This document shows, piece after piece, positions 42,219 to 51,337 of a stretch of 64,000 bases of DNA. Origin of the DNA: Seminavis robusta (taxonomy: Eukaryota; Bacillariophyta; Bacillariophyceae; Naviculales; Naviculaceae). The DNA lies in assembly GCA_903772945.1 (NCBI GenBank), contig CAICTM010000074.1, positions 1-64,000 on the forward strand, written 5' to 3'. The notes beneath the pieces were generated by a model that was not told the origin of the DNA, made no database searches, and saw only the letters and a program-made list of their open reading frames with translations. Both the position numbers and the translations under genes were made by a program. The stretch's first letter is position 1; every line of letters starts with the position of its first letter.

Positions 42219-42240
42219 GATTATCTATAGTTGGGGTGAG
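42219..42240. repeat. Left terminal inverted repeat
   Basis: A 22-bp repeat matching the reverse complement of 44763-44784 at 21 positions. The mismatch is the fifth base (A against T). The inner 16 bases, CTATAGTTGGGGTGAG, match exactly. Confidence 0.88.
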
Positions 42241-42473
42241 CCATTTTCGACTTCGTGCCAAAATAAAGAGAGGGGTGGCTGGCGAAGAAGTCACTACTGG
42301 CTAGAAACGGGCACCCTAGATAAGCATAGCACATATAGAGACGAGATTAATCCACATGCAACGACTAGTCGGGATAGAAATGCGTGGACGTCAAAAACCT
42401 AACTGTGACTAACTTCCTTAAATCCGCTAATTCTCTTTTTTCCTAAACTTCAATCACACTACCCACCGACTTC

Positions 42474-43241
42474 TCACTCTCCATTGACAGCATAGCCATC
42501 GAAGTTGAGGATGGCGTTGAGGCTACTGTCATCCAATCCGTCATTGCTGCCAAGCTTTGTGAGGATGTAGCGGCCTAATGCCTCGATAGTGCCATTCATC
42601 TGACCCAACTTCTCCACAACAAACTGCTGGAACCTCCTGTCCTGGGTACGGTTGTTGTCGTACTCCATCCTGAACTGGACTGTCTTCGAAACAGCATCCT
42701 GGGCGTGAGAATTTACCACATTCAGCTTCGGCAACACATCAGTACGGAATCTTTCGAGCCCCTCTTTTTGGGCTTTGGTGATGGGGTCTCTAATGGACTT
42801 AACGAACTTGTTTCTAGTGTAAGCCTGCAAATCACCTCCAATCTTGTCGTCGATAATGTTCTTTACCTTTTCCTCAAAGAAGTCGCCACTTCCACCACTG
42901 ATGTCGTCATCGTCAGGCTTCTCGGTGTCATTGCTGTTTTGCTGCTGCAGATGGATGTTCTGCGGGATCGATCCTCTACCGGTTTTCTGTACTTTACCAG
43001 AACGTCCAGTCACACTTGACGTGACTGTTGGTCGTCTTTTCACATTGCACCGGTTCTTGGAAGCTCCAGTGTCGAACAGCTGGTTGAAGTCAAAATTCTC
43101 TGTATTGTCCATCACTTCTGGGTGTGGCATTGTGGCTGAATTCTGCATTACCGGTTGTTGGTCGGGCCTCTTCTTGAAGTACGACTTTCCCGTGTAGGGA
43201 TTGGTGAACACGTAGTAGCCTTCCTGTGGGTCTGCAGACAT
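42474..43241 (-). CDS. Accessory protein of the Merlin-type transposon, unknown
   Basis: A 255-residue hydrophilic protein lying wholly inside the transposon and divergent from the transposase. The frame is open further upstream, but the first well-placed ATG is at 43241 (MSADPQEGYYVFTNPYTGK). After a short Tyr/Phe-rich start comes a disordered, basic then acidic middle (TGRSGKVQKTGRG ... EKPDDDDISGG). A mostly helical C-terminal half follows (FEEKVKNIIDDKIGGDL, FVKSIRDPITKAQKEGLERF, FVVEKLGQMNGTIEALGRYI). I know of no such partner in bacterial ISXO2 elements. It could help in transposition or DNA binding, or be a captured host gene. It shares the 220-bp central spacer with the transposase. 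Confidence 0.7.
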   Translation of the reverse strand: MSADPQEGYYVFTNPYTGKSYFKKRPDQQPVMQNSATMPHPEVMDNTENFDFNQLFDTGASKNRCNVKRRPTVTSSVTGRSGKVQKTGRGSIPQNIHLQQQNSNDTEKPDDDDISGGSGDFFEEKVKNIIDDKIGGDLQAYTRNKFVKSIRDPITKAQKEGLERFRTDVLPKLNVVNSHAQDAVSKTVQFRMEYDNNRTQDRRFQQFVVEKLGQMNGTIEALGRYILTKLGSNDGLDDSSLNAILNFDGYAVNGE

Positions 43242-43460
43242 TTGTAGTCGTGGAGACCTTCGATTTATGACAACAATATAGTGAGAGGCAGTGTACCAAC
43301 AGGTTTGAATGAATGTACGGAAGCCACAGATTCGAATTTTTGAACAGCTGTAACAGCAACAACGACCATACTCAATGCCTGCATGGCGGTCGTGGTCTCT
43401 AATCATGAAAATTCTTACTTATGAGTTACCGGTACTGTGGACGTCCCGCGCAACATTCAA

Positions 43461-44557
43461 ATGGCTGGGACTTCCACGAAAGAGGAACGTACACTACCGC
43501 ATGGCAGAAGTCTATCGTTCTCACAATTTCATTCCAGTTGGATCATGGCAGCAGTCAACCTGAATGAGGATGCGAGGGGCATCCCTCCCCTGAGGACCAT
43601 CAACTGGGTCTTCTCTAACAATGAAGATGCCATAGAGTATCTAGTCGATGAGGGATGCCTCAACATTCCTGACGTTTGCGGTCAGTGCAATGGTCCTGTC
43701 ACCTATCGTCCTAACCGTAAGAACCTCATTTTTTGCAATAGTCGTCAGTGCAGAGCCGCACATGGAAAACGGTGGACGCAATCCATCATGGCCGGCACCT
43801 TCTTCAACACGTGTAGGGTGCCAATCAAGGACGTCATGTACTTCCTTTATCTGTTCATCTGTGGGACCACTTACACGGCGATTCGTAGCATGTTTCAGTG
43901 GTCGCCCAACACTGTCACCGACTGGTTCCGATTCGCACAGCAGTTAATCGGTGAGATGGTCTTGGAGACGATGGAGAACTATCAAATTGGTGGGCCTGGT
44001 GTGGAGGTGGAGATAGACGAGTCCAAATTCGGTAAGAGGAAGTATCATCGTGGTCACAGAGTAGAAGGCGTCTGGGTTTTTGGTGGAGTTGAAAGAACCC
44101 CGGAACGCAAGTGCTTCCTCGTGGCTGTACCAGATAGAAAGAAACCTACTTTAGAGGCCCTTGTTAAAGACTTCATTCTACCGGGGTCTATCATTGTAAG
44201 TGACAAGTTCCCCTCCTATGAGGACCTCGAAGGAAAGGAGGACTTCTGGTACCAGCATGAAGTCGGTAAGTCAACTTGAAGTGCAGTCGCGCGATTGGAA
44301 ATGCAACCAACTGTGACTAACACTCTACTGTTTTTTTTACAGTGAATCACTCCGAAAATTACAAGGACCCCATCGCTGGTGCTTGCACCAACACGATCGA
44401 GGGCACCTGGAATGGTGTGAAGAAGCTTGTGCCAGCTCGTAAGAGGACTGAGGAGGGTGTTAAGCCCTGCCTATTCGAATTTATGTGGCGCCGAATGAAC
44501 CAAGGGCGTCTGTGGAGAGCCCTTTTAGAGGCTCTTGCAAGAGTCCGTTATGTGTAG
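43461..44557 (+). CDS. ISXO2-like DDE transposase, two exons
   Basis: Exons 43461-44265 and 44343-44557 join across a 77-bp intron (GTAAGT...ACAG) to give 339 residues; a second in-frame ATG at 43545 could be the true start. A zinc-ribbon is visible (CGQCNGP ... FCNSRQCRAAHGKR). The catalytic triad is Asp in VEVEIDESKFGKRK, Asp in GSIIVSDKFPSY and Glu in ACTNTIEGTWNGVKK. The intron falls between the second Asp and the final Glu, and splicing restores VVNHSENYKDPI. WVFGGVER and CLFEFMWRR are further family signatures. The usual Trp after the second Asp is Phe here. The intron shows adaptation to a eukaryotic nucleus. It catalyses cut-and-paste movement of the surrounding element. Confidence 0.93.
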
Positions 44558-44762
44558 TCAATAAAGTAGTTAGTCAATCACACTTGTTTTTTCTCACTTA
44601 TAGACTTCGACTTCCCCATTTGGTTCTGTATTGACTTCCGTGGTTTTTGTTGTCTTCTAATTTCTGCCCCGGTGACTGTTTGCGATTTGGTAATTACAAC
44701 TAAGTATTGTTATTCTATATACAGATCTCTATATTTTGAAGTCGTTTGCCTTGCCGGTGCGC

Positions 44763-44784
44763 CTCACCCCAACTATAGAAAATC
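44763..44784. repeat. Right terminal inverted repeat
   Basis: It reads CTCACCCCAACTATAG followed by AAAATC and is the mirror of the left end. The following bases, CGAAAATCCG (44785-44794), are the right target copy. Confidence 0.88.
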
Positions 44785-44794
44785 CGAAAATCCG
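44785..44794. repeat. Target-site duplication, right copy
   Basis: CGAAAATCCG, identical to 42209-42218. Confidence 0.8.
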
Positions 44795-44879
44795 GCCAAA
44801 GGTCTTAGTTTCGACCAGAGGATCCGGCAACTTTGGCGAATCGGGAGCTGCCGCTTTCTACACGATCGATCACGCCACC

Positions 44880-45602
44880 ATGCCGTCGGCTCTGCAAGAA
44901 ATGTCCTCGAAACCCAGTGACAAACTGGAGCGCATAGATATCGATTTGGGTCCTAACCGATTAGCCTTTTACATAGACAACCTCCTGACCCACGATGAAG
45001 CCGATGCTTTTGCGGCCTGTGCTGAAGCTGTCCTGGAAGAGAATGGCCACTCCAGGATGGCTCCAGGAATTAATACTCCACCCGGTATGAGAGTCAATGA
45101 AGCGGCTCATTGGTATCCAACACACGCGACAGCCCCCAAGGTGCTTGGTCCAATCTTGGACCGTATGCGCCATCTTGTCCCTGAGCAACTTTCAGGAGGT
45201 TTGACAAGGCATCCAAGACTTTCCGAGAAAGTTGCCCAGTTCAAGTATTTGCCCGGAGACAGGTTCAACATGCATGTGGATGGTCTCTTTCCAGGCCAGG
45301 GTGCCAACAAGGAAGGTACTGGAGTGGAAGAATGGGACGGTGTTGTTTCTGGAATGTCCATGCTTTTCTTTCTCAATGACGGCCCCAATGACGGTTTGGT
45401 GGGTGGCGAAACTAGACTCTGGTCTGCAGATAGGCAGAAGTTCTTCGATGTCATTCCAAACAAAGGCCGTGCGCTTTTCTTCCGTAGGGGCAGTCACGAT
45501 GCAGTGCTGCATGCCGGTCTTGAGGTGAAAGGTGACCAAGATGCGGTTCCGAAGTACATGGCCCTTATCAACTTGGCGTATGACGAACAAGGCATTCACT
45601 AG
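44880..45602 (+). CDS. 2-oxoglutarate/Fe(II) oxygenase (prolyl 4-hydroxylase-like)
   Basis: A 240-residue protein as now encoded from the ATG at 44880; the frame is open to the left up to the transposon and matches the remnant at 42067-42218. The core is complete: the iron ligands are His and Asp in RFNMHVDGLFPG and the distal His in AVLHAGLE, with the 2-oxoglutarate-binding basic residue probably the Lys in AVPKYMALINLAY. Other family marks are FKYLPGD, MSMLFFLND, GGETRLW and GRALFFRRG. These enzymes hydroxylate protein or small-molecule substrates with O2 and 2-oxoglutarate. The insertion removed only sequence upstream of the catalytic domain, so a shorter, possibly mislocalised enzyme could still be made if a new promoter lies in the transposon end. 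Confidence 0.85.
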   Translation: MPSALQEMSSKPSDKLERIDIDLGPNRLAFYIDNLLTHDEADAFAACAEAVLEENGHSRMAPGINTPPGMRVNEAAHWYPTHATAPKVLGPILDRMRHLVPEQLSGGLTRHPRLSEKVAQFKYLPGDRFNMHVDGLFPGQGANKEGTGVEEWDGVVSGMSMLFFLNDGPNDGLVGGETRLWSADRQKFFDVIPNKGRALFFRRGSHDAVLHAGLEVKGDQDAVPKYMALINLAYDEQGIH

Positions 45603-45768
45603 TTATAGACCGCACCATTAAATTAGAAAAGTAATCCACTTCTTGGCCTTAGAGTGTAGGGTCGTTTGAGCTACCTAGATCCTTGGGCAGCTTTTGATCA
45701 GATAGATTTCGGAAGAAACCTTAGATTGTAGAGTCCAAAACCCGCCCCCTTGACAATTCACCAGTTGC

Positions 45769-47820
45769 TCAAGGGAGTGATTCGCGCAGCGATTCAATTT
45801 CATCTGCCAGCCCACCTCCCGTGATAGAAAGACAGTTGCAATTGCAACCATCACTCCTGGGGCAGGATACCTTGTCACAGTCAATCAACACATCATTCAA
45901 CACTCCATGTTCAGTGAGCAAGCAGACATCTTTCGGTACTCGTCCCGATAGTTCCAGGTTGCCATGCAAACTCAATCTTTCCAACTGCGTCAGTAGGCCA
46001 AGTTCAGTGGGAATGGTCGATGTCAAATCATTGCCCCAAAGCGACAGCGCCGTCAAAGCAGTGAGCAGCCCGAGCTCGGAAGGAATGCTGCCACTGAAAA
46101 AGTTGGAATTGAGCGACAACCAGGTTAAGCGGGTCAAAGCCCCCAACAACTGAGTAGCGGGTATTGGGCCCAGTAAGTTGTTGTTGGCAAAGGAAAGCTG
46201 TTCCAAGTTCTTGCCCCATTCGGACGATGAAGGCGGAAGAAGATTCTCCAGTTGCCCACTCCATTCCGAATTTCGGACGGTCAAAGTTTGTAATTTCGAC
46301 AAGAGTTCAATTTCTTGTGGAAGCTTCCCCTGCAATGCAAAGTCCTCCTCTGGTTGTTGCGGACGATAGTTTTGGGACAAAAAGCTCAATCGCAGAGCCG
46401 TGACGTGTTGGTCGGTGCATTCAATAGTATACACGTCGTGTTCCTCCACCACATTTGTGGGTAGCTGTATTGGAAACGGCGTCCAATCACATTCGGAACG
46501 CGACGCATCGAGCCAATGCGTCTCGTTGATATGATCCGATGGCCATTCATCAAACGAGTAGTAGATGGTGCCGAGTGCCATCAGTTGGTGAATCCTCCAT
46601 GTTGGCATGGCTTGCAAGACGGAGCTGTTGAAGCTGTTGGAGAGCCAATGAAAGGCTCTGGCTTGTGGGGATTGTGCATCTCGGTCGATAGCTTCAAGTG
46701 TGTAGTCTGGAAAATCTTGGCGAATGTCGTAGGTGTCTGATATAGTTGGAGTCATGACGGCGGTACTTGGACTAGTAGTGGTTGTGCTGGTTGTGGAGAT
46801 GGAACCATACGATGTTGGTGACGATGATGGCGTGGACTCATTGGTATCGGCAGAACTACAGGACCCAGTCCCGCAGACAATCCCCATGACAGCAACCACT
46901 GCCAGGAGGGCCGATATCCAGCAGCACAACCATTTGGCTCCTTTCGATGACAAACAAGACTTGTCATCATTGGTTTGTTCATGTGAATTGCCTTGGACAA
47001 CTTCTGCCCTTGGAATGTCCTGGTTGATTGCAGAGTTGGTGGCATCTTCGTCGTCATGTTCTTTGCTGTCTTGTGTCACGAGTGTGGCTTCAATGAGGTG
47101 GGCTGGATTGGCCATATCCAGAAAATTCGAACTGTTGTTGTCACTTTTGTCACTCTCATCCATGGTGGATCTGCTCTCAGATTGTCCCGGTGGTGTATTG
47201 TTGGCTTCAATATCGCCATCATCATTGTTGTTGCTAATAGAATAAAACGTATCAATATCCAAATCCCCATCTTGATTGCTTCTGACCGAGTGCGCCATCA
47301 TGCCGACCCCAAACTTCGGGGACGGCAATGACTGTCGCTCTCGCACTGTAGCAGGGGCCTTGGCAGCACTATTTGCAGGTTCCAAAAGATGGTAATTGGC
47401 GCCTGGCGCCCCTGAATACGCACCAGGAGGCGCGGACCCGGCTTGCATGTCATGCATTGGTGGCCCAGGTTGGTTGTTGCTATACTCCGTCATCTCGTGA
47501 TGATGATTATTTGGCGTGGAACTATTAATAGTAGTTTCGTCAGCAGAAATTGCAAGATTATGCTCCTGGAGCCCATTGTCGGTTGGTCTTTTGTTTTTGT
47601 TGTTTGGCAAGAAGTCCAAGGTGTTTCTTGGCCTGTGCTCCAGTCTAGCTTGTTGTAATAGAAGAAGCTCCTTGGTTTCTGCCGGTGACCGAAAGTCAAC
47701 TCCAGTGGCACATTGGTCTGTGGCGGCATCGCTTTGCTGCTGAATTATGGCGGAAATAAGATTGTCATCATCATCTTCCTGTTCAGCAGCAGAAGACTTT
47801 TGGCTGTGTCCAGAGGCCAT
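45769..47820 (-). CDS. Single-span LRR receptor-like protein
   Basis: A 683-residue protein; the frame has five more codons upstream from a GTG, and the first ATG is at 47820. Residues 1-295 are Asn/Gln/Ser/Asp-rich and presumably cytoplasmic. One membrane span (WLCCWISALLAVVAVMGIVC) lies near 297-318 and is followed by a Ser/Thr-rich stalk. An extracellular part then shows the LRR N-cap region (ECDWTPFPIQLP) and plant-type LRRs with L..L.L..N...G.IP: LEQLSFANNNLLGPIPATQL, LTWLSLNSNFFSGSIPSELG, LTALSLWGNDLTSTIPTELG and LERLSLHGNLELSGRVP. A Cys-rich end (CDKVSCPRSDGCNCNC) closes it. This architecture, with an inverted topology and no kinase domain, is common among diatom LRR proteins. A recognition or adhesion role is inferred. 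Confidence 0.85.
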   Translation of the reverse strand: MASGHSQKSSAAEQEDDDDNLISAIIQQQSDAATDQCATGVDFRSPAETKELLLLQQARLEHRPRNTLDFLPNNKNKRPTDNGLQEHNLAISADETTINSSTPNNHHHEMTEYSNNQPGPPMHDMQAGSAPPGAYSGAPGANYHLLEPANSAAKAPATVRERQSLPSPKFGVGMMAHSVRSNQDGDLDIDTFYSISNNNDDGDIEANNTPPGQSESRSTMDESDKSDNNSSNFLDMANPAHLIEATLVTQDSKEHDDEDATNSAINQDIPRAEVVQGNSHEQTNDDKSCLSSKGAKWLCCWISALLAVVAVMGIVCGTGSCSSADTNESTPSSSPTSYGSISTTSTTTTSPSTAVMTPTISDTYDIRQDFPDYTLEAIDRDAQSPQARAFHWLSNSFNSSVLQAMPTWRIHQLMALGTIYYSFDEWPSDHINETHWLDASRSECDWTPFPIQLPTNVVEEHDVYTIECTDQHVTALRLSFLSQNYRPQQPEEDFALQGKLPQEIELLSKLQTLTVRNSEWSGQLENLLPPSSSEWGKNLEQLSFANNNLLGPIPATQLLGALTRLTWLSLNSNFFSGSIPSELGLLTALTALSLWGNDLTSTIPTELGLLTQLERLSLHGNLELSGRVPKDVCLLTEHGVLNDVLIDCDKVSCPRSDGCNCNCLSITGGGLADEIESLRESLP

Positions 47821-48176
47821 GATCCAAAGTGCCACAAGAGCCAGAGGTGGTGGTGATACCGTACTTTCTCGATAGATGAGCTTATGGATTGATTCGAGGT
47901 TACTTCATAGGAGCCTCTTCTCCTGAAGAAGCAGTGTGTGATCGTGTCATCCTGTCTCTGAGCTCTTGATTTGGGCTTCGCTTTGCCATGAACTTCTGTG
48001 AAAGTTCTGGAATGATCTCTCCATGCGTGATCCATTCTTTTACAAGACTGACAAAGATACAAAGATACAGTACAGTACACTTTGATGGCACGATGCCACC
48101 ACTGCCGTCAAAGGATCTGAGATCTTTCTTTACTGCAGCAATCGAGAGGGTATTCTCCTCATAGTTAGTTGACACC
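47821..48176. other. Divergent promoter region
   Basis: About 355 bp between the LRR protein start (minus) and the cysteine synthase start (plus). No gene is supported. TACAGTACAGTACA near 48065-48080 is a short repeat. Confidence 0.5.
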
Positions 48177-49355
48177 ATGACGACTTCGACGACAGAGAAG
48201 AAGGACAAGTCCTATCTGGACCTGGTAGGTCAGACTCCCATGGTTCGAGTGGAGCGTGTCTTGCCAGACCAAGTCAAGAAGAATAAGGTCCGCATGTTGC
48301 TCAAGCTCGAAATGCAAAATCCCGGTGGATCCGTCAAAGATCGCATCGCCAAGCGCATCATTGAAGACGCGGAAAAGAGTGGTGCATTAAAGCCGGGCAT
48401 GACGGTCGTCGAATACACTTCAGGCAACACAGGGATTGGATTGGCCATGGTGTGTGCCAACAAGGGATACAAATTCATTTGCTGCATGCCACAGGCTCCC
48501 ACCTTTCACGAACGTTACGCGACCTGTCGACAATTTGGAGCTCATGTGCACTTGACGGCACCTGCCAAGGGAATGCCGGGATTGAAGGAATATGCCGAGC
48601 AGCTGAAACAGAATCATCCCGAAGGAACCTTTTTCTTTGCCAATCAATTCACCAACGAATCCAATCCGACCGTTCACTACGAAACGACAGGACCCGAAAT
48701 TTGGGAACAGGCTCATCACACAGTCGACTACTTTGTCACGGGAGTGGGAACGGGTGGCACGGCCACGGGTGCCGGAAGATTCTTGACGGAACAAAATCCC
48801 AATTGTCAAGTCATTTGTGTGGAACCCACCGAATCGAGGGTCCATGTCGGACAAGCGCATACATCGCATGGTATTTTGGGGATTGGGGCCGGTGTCCCAA
48901 CCAACTTTTTGACCCAGCTCGAACCGGACAAACCCTTCCAAGAAGGACCACGAGGACACGTGGCAGAGTTTTGTCACTGTTCCACACAACAAGCCATTGA
49001 TTGGGCCACCAAGGTGACGCAGACGGAAGGAATCATGCTGGGACCCACTGCCGGTGCTGCCGTCAAAGTGGCCATGGAAGTTGCTGCTCGACCGGAAGCG
49101 CAAGGCAAGACCATTGTCGTCTTGTGTGCCTCTCATGCCATTCGATACACGCAACATCCGCAGCTATGGGGAGAGACCATGAAGGAAGCCAAAGAGGCAT
49201 TGCCCAATCCACCCAATCCAAGTAAAGATATTGACACGTTGCAGTGGAAATCAGAAGATTATGTGGAAGGAAAAAGCAAGGCTGGTACTTGTAGTGACAA
49301 GGACGACGATAATTCGCGAGAGCATGCCAACAAGAAGCAAAAGACGAGCGAGTAG
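48177..49355 (+). CDS. Cysteine synthase (O-acetylserine thiol-lyase)
   Basis: A 392-residue PLP enzyme from the ATG at 48177, which makes cysteine from O-acetylserine and sulphide. The PLP lysine is in NPGGSVKDRIAKRI (near residue 55). The substrate loop TSGNTGIGLA and the phosphate-binding GVGTGGTATGAG are complete. The PLP N1 contact region reads GPTAGAAVKVA, with Thr where Ser is usual. There is no N-terminal extension, so it is probably cytosolic. The first 320 residues fit the family; the last 60 or so (PSKDIDTLQWKSEDYV ... NKKQKTSE) are an extra polar tail, which ends in a basic patch. Cystathionine beta-synthase is a relative, but the lack of CBS/haem domains favours OASTL. Confidence 0.92.
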   Translation: MTTSTTEKKDKSYLDLVGQTPMVRVERVLPDQVKKNKVRMLLKLEMQNPGGSVKDRIAKRIIEDAEKSGALKPGMTVVEYTSGNTGIGLAMVCANKGYKFICCMPQAPTFHERYATCRQFGAHVHLTAPAKGMPGLKEYAEQLKQNHPEGTFFFANQFTNESNPTVHYETTGPEIWEQAHHTVDYFVTGVGTGGTATGAGRFLTEQNPNCQVICVEPTESRVHVGQAHTSHGILGIGAGVPTNFLTQLEPDKPFQEGPRGHVAEFCHCSTQQAIDWATKVTQTEGIMLGPTAGAAVKVAMEVAARPEAQGKTIVVLCASHAIRYTQHPQLWGETMKEAKEALPNPPNPSKDIDTLQWKSEDYVEGKSKAGTCSDKDDDNSREHANKKQKTSE

Positions 49356-49571
49356 GACAAGTAGTACCACTTCGGGCTCTCCTTTATCACGAGAACGAGC
49401 TACCTGCAATCACAGCAAAATGTTATAATGAACCAAGCTCTTAGTTTTCTCTCCTACGGCAATTGTCTACTATAGCAGCATTGCTTTGTTCACACACAAC
49501 ACAAAAGATAACTACCCTCGAACAAAGACTTCCTTTCTCCAACAATGAAACTTTCACAGACTACTTCAGTC

Positions 49572-51337
49572 TCATGGGTTTTCGGGACCAATCCCAGTGA
49601 AGGAAGGAGGAACGTAGGTCTCAGACCTCTTCTTCAACTGCAATTTGATGTCACGGTTCACCGTGTCGATATGCATGAACACTGGGAAAATCGGTTCATG
49701 GCCAGCTTCGAGGCTGATCTGGAATCTCTGCAACAGGCTAATGATTGTCAAGAACGTCATGGCTTCCGAATAGATCCGGCCTGGGCATGCTCGAGCTCCC
49801 ACCCCAAACGCCATGAACGAACAATTGTTGGTTGTGTTGGGTGTCATTGCCGACAAGGCCCCATCCTTGGTCGTCACGAGCCATCGACGAGGACAAAACT
49901 CGGATGGTTGCTCCCCCTTGGGTCCAATCGGAACCATCTTCGACGGGTTGACCTTGTTGATGCTTGGATACCGCATCAAAATCAGAAAAGGCGTGTACGC
50001 TGGGATGGTTTTGCCACCCAACACAATCTCATCAATGGCCTCCAAGATTTGAACGGGGAAACCAGAGTAGTAACGATGGACCTCGTGCATAAACGACTTG
50101 AGCTTGGGTAAGCGGGTGGTGAGGTCTTCATGGGTACAACTGGCAACGTCAAAGTCCCTAACCTCGTCGAAAAGCTCCTGCTGAAGTCCCGTTTCATCGG
50201 CAGCGAGCTTCCAAATACAAAACAAAATCGCCTGAGTGTTGGTGTCCGTGCCGGCCATGAACATTGTCATCAGATTCCCAACCATCAGCTCTCGTGTGAT
50301 CTTGGATTTCGTGTCTTTCATGCTCTCAAAGAGCTTTCCAAGGAATGTTCGGCGTTGTGTCTCATCCAAGGACTCCTGATTCCCGGTATACTCGTCCACA
50401 TAGGAACCAATCAACTTCATGATGCGGTCTTTTCGGAAGCCAGCGCCATCGAGATATTGGCCAACGAGAGGAATACGCCAGTAGGGAAATGGAGCCATGA
50501 GACGGAAGACGCTCGCTGTAAGCAAGTGAAGCACGTCTTGTCCCAGAACACTGTCAGACTTGTTGATAAAATCCAAGTCCATGCCATATCCTAGGACGGC
50601 AACGAAGAGAGCAGAAGAGAGTGAGACTTCGGCAGAAGCATTGGCCAGAACAAAAGGAATTCACTCCTCCTTCGTCCACCTAAAGACCCAAAAGCGAAAA
50701 TGACGCGTTACTGTATGGATGACACACACTCACCAGCAATGGAGAGAATATCTGCCATCATTGCGAACACTCCGTCATTGATGATTACTGATGAACCGTC
50801 TTCGGTCCTCCTGTCCCAATTATCAATCAACCTGGTGGCAATCATCTTCATGTTTCGCAGATAGTCTTCGACGTTCTTCTTGTTCATTGTGGGGGCAATG
50901 ATGCGTCGTTGGTTCCCCCAGCAATGGCCTTCTGCAGTCACTAGTCCCTCTGCTCCGATGCTACGGAACGATTCGCTAAAGTGAGGATCCCTGCGAACCT
51001 TGAAGGGACGATATTTGCTCAGCTCGAGGAACCTGTCTTCGCTGCAAACTACCGGCACACGGCCCAAGTGAACATGGAACTCGTAGCCTCCATCCTCCTG
51101 ACCATACTTGTCTGCCCATTCGTAAAGCTTGGGAAGGATCTTTCCCAGGTCCAAGCCAAGAAGGTGCATGTGGCCAATGAAAGGAACCCTCCCAGGAACT
51201 GTCCTCCAAAACTTCTTCTTGTTGGTACCATAGAACAGGTCGTAGACATAGCAGCAAACCAAGAACAGGGCGGTGCCTGCGCCCAAAACAACCGAAGTGG
51301 ACGGCTCCGATCCAAAGAAATCAGAAATCGTTGTCAT
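49572..51337 (-). CDS. Cytochrome P450, two exons
   Basis: Exons 51337-50734 and 50590-49572 join across a 143-bp intron (GTGAGT...CTAG) to give 540 residues; the joint reads ILSIAGYGMDLDFI. The frame upstream of the ATG at 51337 reaches only a TTG. An N-terminal anchor (SVVLGAGTALFLVCCYVYDL) places it in the endoplasmic reticulum or a plastid membrane. P450 landmarks: WGNQRRIIAPT (helix C), I-helix MFMAGTDTNTQAI with the AGTDT oxygen-binding turn, K-helix EVHR (ExxR), PERF-like region PSEFCPRRWL, and haem loop FMAFGVGARACPGRIYSEAM with the Cys thiolate ligand. All catalytic parts are present. The subfamily and substrate are not decided; fatty-acid or carotenoid/sterol oxidation are possibilities. 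Confidence 0.93.

Larger units (their letters stand above)
42219..44784 (+). mobile_element. Merlin/ISXO2-type DNA transposon, apparently complete
   Basis: A 2566-bp element bounded by 22-bp terminal inverted repeats (42219-42240 and the reverse complement of 44763-44784; 21 of 22 match, consensus GATTWTCTATAGTTGGGGTG with AG at the inner end). It is flanked by 10-bp direct repeats CGAAAATCCG. It holds a DDE transposase (43461-44557, plus, with an intron) and a divergent 255-residue protein (42474-43241, minus). Merlin elements, the eukaryotic relatives of IS1016/ISXO2 in the IS1595 group, make 8-9-bp target duplications, which agrees well. All three catalytic acidic residues are present, and the duplications are exact, so the insertion is probably recent and perhaps still active. 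Confidence 0.85.

Noticed and set aside
42401-44322. AACTGTGACTAAC at 42401 and near 44310 as transposon ends
   Set aside because: Both copies have the same orientation and the second is inside the transposase intron; the 22-bp inverted repeats further out have target duplications.
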